A stretch of 64,000 nt of DNA, taken from NCBI RefSeq assembly GCF_022023855.1, contig NZ_CP059455.1, positions 1 to 64,000 on the forward strand, written 5' to 3'. A program made the translations under genes and the position numbers. The notes under the pieces are model-generated. The model made no database searches and was not told the DNA's origin. It saw nothing but the letters and a program-made list of their open reading frames with translations. Shown here one piece after another: positions 51,614 to 61,000 of the stretch (its first letter is position 1; each line of letters opens with the position of its first letter). The stretch comes from Azospirillum brasilense (GTDB lineage: Bacteria > Pseudomonadota > Alphaproteobacteria > Azospirillales > Azospirillaceae).

Positions 51614-52375
51614 TCAGCGCTTGGTGGCGGGGCGGTCGCCGGTGGGCTTGACCTTCACATCGGTGCGCCGCGCCGAGGCTTCCACGGTCTTGTCGTGCTC
51701 GGTCGCCTTCTTGGACAGCACGACTTCCTCGACCACGCGCGCCTCCTTGGTCACCTCCGGCGTCTCGGAGGTGGCCGTCATCTCGACGGTCTTCTCCTCG
51801 AAGGCGGCGTCCGCCTCACGGGCGCCGAGAGCCCGGTCGGCCTTGTGACGTTCGACATCCACCTTTTCCTCGCGCAGCCGGACGGTCTCCCGAACCGGCG
51901 TCTCGGTCACCTCCGTCGTGACCTGCACCCCGCCTTTGCTGACACGGCGCTTGCCGATCTCCACCTGCTCTTCGACCACGGGAACGGTCTCCTCCTCCAT
52001 GTCCGTGCCGCTGCCCACCGTTCCTTTATCCGTCTTTCCGCTGTCCGCCTTCGCCGTTTTTTTCGACTGATGCGAGGAGGCGTCGGGCAGGTCGATGGCG
52101 CCGTTCTCGTCAAGAATGGCCTCCGCGGCATCCGCGTCCTGATCGGCGATGTCGGCCGCCACCAGGGTGTGGCCCTGCTTGATCGCGGCGGCGTACCGCT
52201 GCGCGATGTCCTTGGTGAAGCCGTGGCCCAGCAACTCCTGTGTCGCCTTGTCGGCGTTGCCGGCTCCGTCGAAGGTGTCGATGTCCTTCTCCCGGCAACC
52301 GGCCGCAATGAGGGCCTGGAAGGCCTTCTGGGCGGCGCGCGGCTCCTTGTACAGTCCTACGACGATGGTGCTCAT
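51614..52375 (-). CDS. DUF2382 (YsnF/AvaK) stress protein
   Basis: 253 aa. N-terminal general-stress-like half (STIVVGLYKEPRAAQKAFQA, then GCREKDIDTFDGAGNADKAT) and a C-terminal DUF2382 domain (VPVVEEQVEIGKRRVSKGGV, TETPVRETVRLREEKVDVER, EMTATSETPEVTKEARVVEE). DUF2382 proteins are stress-induced in cyanobacteria and Bacillus. One of four in this window, in two pairs of different sizes. Confidence 0.88.
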   Translation of the reverse strand: MSTIVVGLYKEPRAAQKAFQALIAAGCREKDIDTFDGAGNADKATQELLGHGFTKDIAQRYAAAIKQGHTLVAADIADQDADAAEAILDENGAIDLPDASSHQSKKTAKADSGKTDKGTVGSGTDMEEETVPVVEEQVEIGKRRVSKGGVQVTTEVTETPVRETVRLREEKVDVERHKADRALGAREADAAFEEKTVEMTATSETPEVTKEARVVEEVVLSKKATEHDKTVEASARRTDVKVKPTGDRPATKR

Positions 52376-52412
52376 GATGGTCTCCGTTGAAGTCAGATGA
52401 TGGCGAGGCCGG

Positions 52413-52811
52413 TCAGACCTCGGTGTCGGGCGGGGGGTGCATCCGTTCGATGATGATGTCTTGGCGGCGAACCGTGACCGTGTCGTCGAACCGGCGGGTG
52501 GCGGTGTCGCGGGTGATGCGCACCTCCTCCACCAGCTTCAGCCGCAAGGTCACGGTCGCGACCTCCTCGACGACCGAGATGATGGTCGTGTCGCCCTCCT
52601 GGCGGTCGGCGATCGGGTGATCGACGAACCGGTCGCACGGCACCCGCTCGATCCGGATGGTCTGCACCGACAGGTCGGCTTCGACCGGCTGCTCATGCTC
52701 GTGGGTGACGGTGTGGGCCTGGAGCGTTTCCGTGACCCGCTCACGCTTGCGGATGCTCACCTGCTCCTCGACCACCGGAAGCGTGTTCTGTTCGTTGATG
52801 GGCGCCTTCAC
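52413..52811 (-). CDS. Short DUF2382 protein
   Basis: 132 aa, DUF2382 alone: NTLPVVEEQVSIRKRERVTE, then EQPVEADLSVQTIRIERVPC and EEVRITRDTATRRFDDTVTV. GTG start at 52811 with GGAGGACCCCC upstream. Possibly an operon with the longer DUF2382 gene 37 bases downstream. Confidence 0.85.
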   Translation of the reverse strand: MKAPINEQNTLPVVEEQVSIRKRERVTETLQAHTVTHEHEQPVEADLSVQTIRIERVPCDRFVDHPIADRQEGDTTIISVVEEVATVTLRLKLVEEVRITRDTATRRFDDTVTVRRQDIIIERMHPPPDTEV

Positions 52812-52891
52812 GGGGGTCCTCCTGCCGCTGGATGGGGTGGCATCACCGTCCCCCGAACGATCGGCGGATGGTTGGACGGCTGCCGGGCGCG

Positions 52892-53470
52892 TCAGACCGG
52901 GTGCCGGTTCCGCTTGCGATCCGCCTCGTCTGCCGTATGGGCCGAAGCCCGGGCGATGCGGCCGTTGGCGTCGAGGAAGGCTTGCAGCCCGCCAAGCATG
53001 TAGCGGTTCCCGGCGAGCAGGATGTCGCTCGGGCTGCGCGCCCGGAGCATGTCGGTCATCATCTCGCTCTGGCGCTGGGCCGCTTGCTGCATGTACCGGA
53101 CGATCTCGGAGCACGCCGCCTCATAGCGCGAGGTCATGGCGTTGCCGAACCCCATGGCGGCCGTGAGGTTCTGTTCGGCAGGATGGGCCGCGTCCTGAAC
53201 CATGCGGCCAGCCAGTTCGCCACCGGCGGCGAATTGCTGGGCCGCCCGCTCGGTCGCCCGTTCGGCGGAGCCGCCGCCGGCTTGTGCCTTCCGGCCTTCG
53301 AAAGAGCGGGCCGACTGGTCGTGGGGCTGCCTGGCCTCGGGCTTGCCGGACCTCGTCGCCCCCTCGTCGCTGGCGCTGCGGATGCTGTGGGTTTTGGGGC
53401 TTTCCGTCTTCGCGGCTGCCTCGTCGCTGGCGCTGCGGATCGTGTGAACGGGGGACGTGCCGTCGGCCAT
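52892..53470 (-). CDS. Phasin-family protein
   Basis: 192 aa. C-terminal phasin helices (TSRYEAACSEIVRYMQQAAQ, then RQSEMMTDMLRARSPSDILL and RYMLGGLQAFLDANGRIAR). The N-terminal 50 residues contain a tandem repeat (HTIRSASDEAAAKTESPK / HSIRSASDEGATRSGKPE), also visible as repeated DNA at about 53365-53450. GGAG lies upstream of ATG 53470. Expected to bind PHB granules together with PhaC. Confidence 0.82.
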   Translation of the reverse strand: MADGTSPVHTIRSASDEAAAKTESPKTHSIRSASDEGATRSGKPEARQPHDQSARSFEGRKAQAGGGSAERATERAAQQFAAGGELAGRMVQDAAHPAEQNLTAAMGFGNAMTSRYEAACSEIVRYMQQAAQRQSEMMTDMLRARSPSDILLAGNRYMLGGLQAFLDANGRIARASAHTADEADRKRNRHPV

Positions 53471-53843
53471 GTTGAACTCCAATAACTGATCAATGATTGA
53501 TTGGGGGCCAGGGAGCAGGTGGGCTCGACCTGTTGTGTCCTGCATCTATATTATGACGCATCGCACAATAACAAGGATCTTGAAAAGGAATATACCAATT
53601 GGAACCAGAATTATCGATATTAAGAGAATGTGCATTGACAGGATTTCTGATAATTACAAGGCGCACGCAACCTGAATTTTTCATTTTCTCATGACTGCGA
53701 CGGACCTGGGAAAATACGTTGATCCTTTTTCTGGTCCGAGCGGGACGAAGCCGGTCAAGAAAGAAGGGAGCCCGCCACGCGCCGCGATTTCGGGCTCCAC
53801 GCCGCCGTTAACGGCGGTGGCCGGTCATCATTGCCGGTCGGTT
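53471..53843. other. AT-rich intergenic stretch
   Basis: About 370 bases, unusually AT-rich at 53560-53690. No gene is supported. It should contain the phasin promoter. An inverted repeat GCCGCCGTTAACGGCGGT (53801-53818) centred on GTTAAC is visible near its right end. Confidence 0.5.
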
Positions 53844-54773
53844 TTATCGAACGACGCGCTGGGTCACCCGCAGCCGGCGCTGCACGGCCAGGGAGCCGCC
53901 GACCGCCGCGGCAACGGCGCCGAGCAGCAGGACGGCAAAGCCGGCGAAGGAGGTCCGGGACGCCGCCGACGCACTGGCGTCCGCCGTGTCCTTGGCGGTC
54001 TGCACGGCCTTGTCGCGGGCCTGCTGCAGCTTGGCTTGACCGTCTTCGAAACGCTGGGCGGCTTCGTCGTGGCTGACCTTCATCTGGGCCGCCATGATGG
54101 TGATGATCCGCTCCTTGGCCGCCGCCGCCTCGCCGCCGCCGCCCGCATAGGTGACCAGTTCGGTCGCGATCACCTTCTGGGCGTCCTGCGGGCTCATCGT
54201 GGCCGGATCGGGGTTCGCCAGCTGCAGATACGCTTCGGCCTGTTGCCGAACCATGTCGGGGGATACTCCCGCCGCCTGGGCAAGCGGCTTGGCCGCGTCA
54301 CCGAGTCCGCTGCCCGCCGCCGAGGTCACGCTGCCCAAGGCCGAGAAGCCGCCACCGATGATCCCGCCGATGGCCGAGGTCAGCAGCCAGAACGTCACGA
54401 GGGTGGTGATCCCCCAGGTGACCAAGCCGTGCAGCATCCCGTCGAACCGGATCTCGACACCGGCCAGCCAGGCCGCGACATACCCGCCCGCGGCAATGGC
54501 GAGGCAACTGCTGATGACCCACCAGATGCCCGCTCCGATGCCAAGGCTGCTGGCGCTCGGGGTGCTTCCCGCGTTGGTTTCGACCGTGCCCAGGCCGATG
54601 CCGGCGCCCAGCAGGCTGAGCACGAGCTGGATGGCGAGGGCCAGGATCACGCCCCCGAAGATCGCCGCCCATGAGATGCGGCGGTGGATGTGCGAGTGCC
54701 CCTCCGTCGTGGTGGTGGTCTCGAGCACGCCCGAACCGCGAAGCGGCGGGGCGGCATAGGTGTCCGTTGACAT
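53844..54773 (-). CDS. Multi-helix membrane protein of the stress cluster
   Basis: 309 aa. A glycine-rich four-helix membrane part (about 30-160; ISWAAIFGGVILALAIQLVL, WWVISSCLAIAAGGYVAAWL), a soluble helical part with an Ala/Asp-rich stretch (VRQQAEAYLQLANPDPATMS ... DGQAKLQQARDKAVQTAKD) and a final membrane helix (FAGFAVLLLGAVAAAVGGSL). Similar proteins are annotated PhnA-like or YrzE in other alphaproteobacteria (from memory). Located among DUF2382 genes; function unknown. Confidence 0.75.
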   Translation of the reverse strand: MSTDTYAAPPLRGSGVLETTTTTEGHSHIHRRISWAAIFGGVILALAIQLVLSLLGAGIGLGTVETNAGSTPSASSLGIGAGIWWVISSCLAIAAGGYVAAWLAGVEIRFDGMLHGLVTWGITTLVTFWLLTSAIGGIIGGGFSALGSVTSAAGSGLGDAAKPLAQAAGVSPDMVRQQAEAYLQLANPDPATMSPQDAQKVIATELVTYAGGGGEAAAAKERIITIMAAQMKVSHDEAAQRFEDGQAKLQQARDKAVQTAKDTADASASAASRTSFAGFAVLLLGAVAAAVGGSLAVQRRLRVTQRVVR

Positions 54774-54852
54774 TGTGGTCGCTCCGGAAGAGGGCGTTCG
54801 AAGCCCCTCACAGGACCCCGAACGCAGGTTGGCAGGGGGAGCAGGGTTCGGA

Positions 54853-55692
54853 TCAAGTTTTGGCGACGGGCGGAGCGGTCGAAATTTTCTCGATTTCGAC
54901 ATCCTCGCGGCGCACGGTGTCCCTCACCGTCTCGACGCGCTCCGTCGCGTCCTTGCGCAGCACCACCTCTTCGGTGACCCGGGCGGTCTTGCCGACAACG
55001 GCCTCCTCGTCCGTCTCGGTCATCTCGATCGTCTTCTCGGTGAAGTCCGCCTCCCCGACCGGATGGTCGCCGGTCACCGCGCGGCGCTCGACCGTCACCG
55101 TCTCGTCGCGCAGGCTGACCTGCTCCTCGACCGGCGTTTCGACCACGAAGCGGCGGACGCGGGTCGTGCCGCGGTTCACCGCGCGCTTGCCGACCTGCAA
55201 CTGCTCCTCGGACAGTTGGATGCTGCCGCTCCCACTGCCGACCGCGTTGCTGCCCTCATTGACCGCGGCCATTCCGGCGGCGCCTTCCCGTGTGGGGGTC
55301 ACCGGTGCGGCCGTGACCGGTGACGTTGCGGTGCTCGTCGTCGTTCCCGACAGTCCGTAGGCGGACGCCCGCTCGTCGATGTCGGCCGGGCCGTGCCTCT
55401 CCAGGATTTCGCTCACCATCGTGGCGTGCTGCGCCGGAGTCCTGACGGTCACGACGGTCGAACCGCTGTCCAGGCTGCGGTCATAGACGGCGTTGTCATG
55501 ATCCGGGTCGCCGCCGAACAGGCTGGCCCAGAAGCCCGTCTCCTGGGCGGGAATCGCCGCGGCGGTTCCCGGTGCCTTGCGGGCGTGCCGGCTGATCGCA
55601 TCCGCCGGAACGTTGGCCGCCTTGAGGTCACGCACGGCGGCATCAGCCTGGGCGTCCGTGTCGAAAATGGCGACGATGGTTTCGTCCGTCAT
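54853..55692 (-). CDS. DUF2382 (YsnF) stress protein, long form
   Basis: 279 aa. N-terminal general-stress domain (ETIVAIFDTDAQADAAVRDL, then GFWASLFGGDPDHDNAVYDR and VTVRTPAQHATMVSEILERH) and a C-terminal DUF2382 domain (IQLSEEQLQVGKRAVNRGTT, ETPVEEQVSLRDETVTVERR, KTIEMTETDEEAVVGKTARV). Same architecture as the protein at 51614. 79 bases upstream of the membrane-protein gene; likely co-regulated. Confidence 0.88.
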   Translation of the reverse strand: MTDETIVAIFDTDAQADAAVRDLKAANVPADAISRHARKAPGTAAAIPAQETGFWASLFGGDPDHDNAVYDRSLDSGSTVVTVRTPAQHATMVSEILERHGPADIDERASAYGLSGTTTSTATSPVTAAPVTPTREGAAGMAAVNEGSNAVGSGSGSIQLSEEQLQVGKRAVNRGTTRVRRFVVETPVEEQVSLRDETVTVERRAVTGDHPVGEADFTEKTIEMTETDEEAVVGKTARVTEEVVLRKDATERVETVRDTVRREDVEIEKISTAPPVAKT

Positions 55693-55746
55693 GTCTGTCT
55701 CTCCTGGGGGGGGGTTGAGTGGGCTTGTTCTCTGAGCCGTCGCCCA

Positions 55747-56160
55747 TCAGCCGGAGTCGTCGCGCCGATCCGGCGGAATGCGGCTGATGTCGGCGTCCTG
55801 GCGGCGCAGAGTCACCGTTTCCCGGTGACGCTCGGTGACGCGGACCCGCCGCATGTGGATTTCCTCGCGGAGGACGAGCCGGCGTTCGATGACGATGACG
55901 GCCTCCTCCTCCACAACCGGAATGATCGTGAGGTCACCGTCCTTGCGGATGGGAGGCACGCGATCGACCACGCGGCCTACGGCCACGCGCTCAATGGCGA
56001 CCCGCTCATGGGTCAGCTCCTCGTCCACCAGCCGCTCGTTTTCGCGGGTGGTGACGGCAACCCGAACCGTATCGCCAACGGTGTCGCGGCGTGTGACCAC
56101 CACGTCCTCGGCGTGCAGAGGCACCACCGGGTCGCGGGGCGGGGTTGGAGCGGACGACAT
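55747..56160 (-). CDS. Short DUF2382 protein
   Basis: 137 aa, DUF2382 alone: DLTIIPVVEEEAVIVIERRL, then VLREEIHMRRVRVTERHRET and VTLRRQDADISRIPPD. Preceded by an extra N-terminal copy-like strand (LHAEDVVVTRRDTVGDTVRV). Same size class as the protein at 52413. Start ATG 56160, modest AAGG site. Confidence 0.82.
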   Translation of the reverse strand: MSSAPTPPRDPVVPLHAEDVVVTRRDTVGDTVRVAVTTRENERLVDEELTHERVAIERVAVGRVVDRVPPIRKDGDLTIIPVVEEEAVIVIERRLVLREEIHMRRVRVTERHRETVTLRRQDADISRIPPDRRDDSG

Positions 56161-56395
56161 GCAAAAGGCCTTGTCAAACGATGAGGAGGAAGTCTCGCGG
56201 AGGCTGGTGCCGCCCTGACGCCGGAGTCCGTTGACGCCGGGGTCCGTTCGCACCACGGCGAACCGGTCGACAGCCGCATGAGAAGGAACAGCCTCCGATC
56301 CGGGAAGTTGGCCGCTCCGGCGAATCCAATTCCGGTGAGCGGCTATGCACATCCGCACCGATGCCGACCGCGGTGAAAACAGGTTGTTTCCCGTA

Positions 56396-57325
56396 CTACC
56401 GGTTCGCCTTCCCATTTGACGACCGATCCACCCCTTCGGGAGACAGTGCCTGGGCAAGATTTCGAACGTGGCCGCCGATGTGGGTCAGGACGGTTCTGAT
56501 CCGGGGCGTATGGCGGTTGTCGCGGTGCACGACGAGCCAGATCGCGACGCCTGGAGGCGGCGATGGCGGCGTCAGGCGCCTCAGGCCGTTTTCCCGATCG
56601 GCGCGGAACCGCGCCAGACAGGCCAGCCCACCGCCCTGCGCGGCAGCCAGCACTGCGGCCTCGTGGCTGTTGGTCAGCAGCGCGACACGGGCGCGGGGGG
56701 CGAGATCGGCCAGCCAGCTGGTCTGCGCCGCCTCCTGGATGTCGTCGGTCTGGGTGATCAGGTGATGCCCCGGACAACCGGCCTGATAGTCCGGCTCACC
56801 CTGGCGATCCAGGTAGGCCGGCCCCGCGTAGAGGCCGAAGTCCAGGCTGCCGATCTTCCGGACGATCAGGTCGTGCAGTTCCGAGCGGGTCAGGCGGACG
56901 GCGATGTCCGCTTCGCGCATGGCGAGGCTGAGTTCGCGGGGGCTGGAGATCAGCTCGACCATCATCTCCGGATGGTCCGCGTGCAGCGCCGCGACGCAGG
57001 GCGCCAGGATCTGGGTGGCGACGGTTTCGGCGCAGGTGACGCGGACCAGACCGGCCAGACGGGTGTCGCGTCCCCCGACGTTGCGTTCCAGGGTGAGCGC
57101 CTCCGCTTCGAGCCGCTCCGCCTGGACACGGACCTCCTCGCCGGCCAGCGTCGGCAGATACCCGTCCGGCGTGCGGTTCAGCAGACGGACGCCGAGGCTC
57201 GCCTCCAGCGAGGCCAGCCGGCGGCCGACCGTCGATTGGGCGACCCGCAGGTCCCGTGCCGCCGCCGAAAGGCTGCCGGTGCGCGCCAGGGCCAGAAAGA
57301 ATCTCAGGTCGTCCCAATCGAGCAT
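56396..57325 (-). CDS. LysR-family transcriptional regulator
   Basis: 309 aa. N-terminal HTH: MLDWDDLRFFLALARTGSLS, AARDLRVAQSTVGRRLASLE, then RLLNRTPDGYLPTLAGEEV. Effector domain follows (LAGLVRVTCAETVATQILAP). Divergent from the OsmC gene, 146 bases apart, so it probably regulates osmC and itself. Ligand unknown. Confidence 0.9.
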   Translation of the reverse strand: MLDWDDLRFFLALARTGSLSAAARDLRVAQSTVGRRLASLEASLGVRLLNRTPDGYLPTLAGEEVRVQAERLEAEALTLERNVGGRDTRLAGLVRVTCAETVATQILAPCVAALHADHPEMMVELISSPRELSLAMREADIAVRLTRSELHDLIVRKIGSLDFGLYAGPAYLDRQGEPDYQAGCPGHHLITQTDDIQEAAQTSWLADLAPRARVALLTNSHEAAVLAAAQGGGLACLARFRADRENGLRRLTPPSPPPGVAIWLVVHRDNRHTPRIRTVLTHIGGHVRNLAQALSPEGVDRSSNGKANR

Positions 57326-57471
57326 GGACCCACCGCCAGGCGTGTTCGCCGTCCCGCCCGCCGGTGCCGGCCGAGATGGTCTCACCGCACAACCGCATCA
57401 ACCGCTCAACGGGCCAATCCGGCACCCGGCGCGGCGGGAAACCCGGCGCGACGAGAAGAAAGGACGCTGCG

Positions 57472-57984
57472 ATGCCCAAGCCCCCCTCCCGGACCGACGG
57501 GGAAAAGAGACATCCGGACGCCGTTCGGACGCTGCGGTGCCGGACCGTCGCCGAGGATCGCTTCCAGCAACGGAACCACATCCGCGATCTTCCGGATGGC
57601 CCGCCGGTCGGGGGCGGCGGCACCCCGACCCCGTCGGAGGCGCTGTTGGCCGCCCTCGGCTCCTGTCTGTCCGCCGGCATTCACGCCGACGCCGTCGCGC
57701 GCCACATCCCGGTGCACCGGCTGGAGCTGGTGGTCGAGGCGGAGATCGACAGCACGGCCGGATGGACCCTTGGCAACGCCGAACCGGGGCCGATCGGCTT
57801 CGAGGCGATCCGCGTGACCGTCCACCTGGACGCCGATGCCCCGCGCGACGTGCTGGCCGCTCTGGTCAGGCACGCGACGCTGTGGTCGCCGGTCGCCAAC
57901 ACCCTGCACAACCCCGTGCATCTGGACATCGCCCTGGCCGACGGCGCCCTGGCCGACGACGCCCCCGACACGCGTCCGGCCTGA
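57472..57984 (+). CDS. OsmC-family protein
   Basis: 170 aa. OsmC/Ohr fold: RTLRCRTVAEDRFQQRNHIR, GTPTPSEALLAALGSCLSAG with the peroxidatic-type Cys, LVVEAEIDSTAGWTLG, and RVTVHLDADAPRDVLAALVR. The second cysteine motif (CPVxNTL) reads LWSPVANTLHNP here, Ser instead of Cys, so thiol peroxidase activity may be lost or altered. AAAGGA precedes ATG 57472. Divergent from the LysR gene. Confidence 0.88.
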   Translation: MPKPPSRTDGEKRHPDAVRTLRCRTVAEDRFQQRNHIRDLPDGPPVGGGGTPTPSEALLAALGSCLSAGIHADAVARHIPVHRLELVVEAEIDSTAGWTLGNAEPGPIGFEAIRVTVHLDADAPRDVLAALVRHATLWSPVANTLHNPVHLDIALADGALADDAPDTRPA

Positions 57985-58013
57985 ACGTCTTCGGGCTTGA
58001 GCTTCCGGGGCCG

Positions 58014-61000
58014 TCAGGGGGTGGCGTCGCCGTCCGCTGCGTCGTCCGCCAACGCATTCCGCACGGCCGCCGCGAGATCCGGCGGGGCGATCGGCTTGTG
58101 CAGCAGGGAGAAGCCGCTGCGGCTGGCCTCCCGGATGCGTTCCGGCGAGGTGTCGCCGGTCAGGATGATCCCCGGCACGGCGAGTCCGAAAGCGTCCCTC
58201 AGATGCCTGATGGCATCCGCCCCGGTTTCCGCACCGGCGAGACGGTAGTCGGCGATGACCAGATCGGGCGGGCGCTGCCGGGTGAACAGCACCAATGCCG
58301 CCGCCCGGTCCACCGCGCCGAACACGTCGAACTCATACCGTTCGAGATACTGCCGGATGCTGTCGAGCACCACGGGGTCGTCGTCGATCACCAGCACACG
58401 CCGCCCGGCGCCGTCGAGCGGCGGTTCGGTGGCGGCCTCCTCCATCGCTTCGGCGTCGTCGGCGAGGGGAACGACGATTTCGAAGACCGATCCCCGGCCC
58501 GGATCCGATCGCACGCCGATCGGGTGGTGGAGCAGAAGGGCGAGACGGTCCACGATCGACAGGCCGAGGCCAAGCCCCTGGCGGCGGTCGCGGCCGAGAT
58601 TGCCGACCTGATGGAACTCCTCGAAGATCGCCTTGAGCTGCCCTTCGGGGATTCCCCGCCCGGTGTCCCAGACCTGGACGCGCACCGCGCCGCCGGCACG
58701 GCGGCATCCGATGAGGATGCGCCCGCGGTCCGTGTACTTCACGGCGTTGGCGAGGAGGTTCTGGAGGATGCGGCCCAGCAGCTTCGGGTCGCTGCGGACG
58801 GTGACGCCGGTGTCGACCGAACGCAGCGTCAGTCCCGCGGCGTCGGCGAGCGGCCCGAACTCCTCGACCAGGCGGCCGATCAGCGTGCGCAGCCGGAACG
58901 GCTTCGCCTGGACGTCGACCACGCCGGCGTCCAGACGCGACACGTGCAGGATCTCCTCCAGCATCAGGTGAAGGGCGGTCAGGGTGTTGCCCAGGCTGGT
59001 CAGCAGCCGCGCCGAGGCCGGCGGGAGATCCTGGCCGGACAGCAGGTGGTGGAACAGCACCGCGGCCTGCACGGGCTGGCGCAGGTCGTGGCTGGCGGCG
59101 GCCAGGAAACGGGTCTTGCCGGCGCTCGCCTGCTCCGCCACCGCCTTGGCGGCGTCCAGCGCCTGCCGGGCGCGGTTGCGTCCGGTCACGTCCTCGATGC
59201 CCAGCAGGATGAGCGGGCGCTCCGAACGGCTCAGCGGGCGGGCGTTGATCTCCAGCGCGCGCGGCCCCTCGGTGTCGTGTCCGGCGGTGATCTCCAGCGC
59301 CTCGATGGTGGAGCCGTCGGCGATCATCGCCTTCAGGCGTCTTTCCAGCGCGGCGTCCCGGAACAGCCCGTCGGCCAACGCACCCATCGGATGCCCCAGC
59401 GTCGCCTCCGGCGTGGTGGCGAACATGCGGTAGTAAGCCTGGCTGGCGGCCGCCACCGTCAGGCCGGCGTCGAGCACCAGCAGGGCCTCGCGCACGGTGT
59501 CGACGATGGATTCGGCGAAGTCGCGGGCGGTCCGCACCGTATCCTGGATGGCCGCCCGCTCCATGGCGAGGCCCAGGATGGTGGCGACGGCCTGCACGAA
59601 CTCCACGTCGTCTTCGTCGAACCGGTTCGGCTGACGGCTGTACAGCGCCAGGACGGCCGGCGCCGTCGTGCCGTCGCCGCCGAAGGCGACGCCGACGCCG
59701 CTGGCGATTCCGGGGGCGGGTGGACCGCCGGACACCCGCCGGTCGGTGGCGAAATCGCCGACGACGAAAGGCTGGCCGGACCGGAGGATCTGGCCGAGGT
59801 GCGACGAGGGATCGCCCGGAACCTCCCCGCGGGGCGCGGTCCCGGACTGGTCCCAGCCGCAGCCCTCCAGCATCCGCAACGTCCCGCCACCCCCCGAGGT
59901 GACGAAGATGCCGACGCTGTCGGCGCCGAACGTTTCGGCGATCAGGCTGGAGGCGGCCTGCAGCAGGGCGCCTATGGCCTCGTCGCCCAACGCCTTGCGG
60001 CCCAGGTCGGCGACCAGCTTCTGCTGCCGGACCCGCCCGGCGAGGATGGCGGCGGTGCGCTTCAGCGCCGTGACGTCGCTGAAGGTGATGACCGTCCCCT
60101 CGATCCGGTTGTCCTGCGTGCGGTAGGGATGGACCCGGCGCAGCAGCGTGTTGCCGCTCTCGGTCCGCACCTCGCGTTCCAGGGGCGACAGGGTGTCGAG
60201 GACCTTGCGGACATCGTCCATCAGTTCCGGATCGTTGAAATGGCGCGACACGTCGGTGATCGGCCGCCCGATGTCCGTCGGGATGAGCGAGAACAGGCGC
60301 GTCGCCGGGGCCGTGAAGCGCTTGATCCGCAGATCGGGCGACAGGAACAGCGTGGCGATGTCGGTGCTGGTCAGCAGGTTGGTCAGGTCGTTGGTCGCCG
60401 ATTCCAGCTCGTCGACCTTCTCGTGGAGCTGGCTGTTGAGCGTGCCGAGTTCCTCGTTCAGCGACTGCAGCTCCTCCTTCGAGGTTTCCATCTCCTCGTT
60501 GGAGGATTGCAGCTCCTCGTTGATCGACAGGATCTCCTCGTTGGCCACGCGCAGGGCCTCGTTCGACGCCTCCAACTCCAGAATGGTGGCGCTCAGGTCC
60601 TCGCGGGTCACCCTCAGCTCGTGTTCGAGCTGCTCGACGACGGAGGCTTCGACGGACGCCTGCAGGTCGTCGGCGCCCCCGCCGCCGGCCGGGGATGCCG
60701 GCTCCATCACCGCGTCCCGGACGAAGGTGACCAGCAGCAGGTCCTCCCGCGCCTGCGGCGGGCGGACCGGGGCCACGGTGACGGTGAGCAGGGACAGCAC
60801 GCCGCCCCGCGTCTGCCGGACCCTGCTGACGGTCACCCGCTGCCCCGACTCCAGGGCGCGCTTCACGGCGCCGCGCACCTTCAGGCGCAGGTCGCCGCGC
60901 ATCATGGCCATCAGGTCCTGCGGCATCTCCCCGGTCGGCAGGTCGAGGAAATCGCTGGTCGGGCCGTACAGGTAGAGGATGCGGTGCTGCTGGTCGATCA

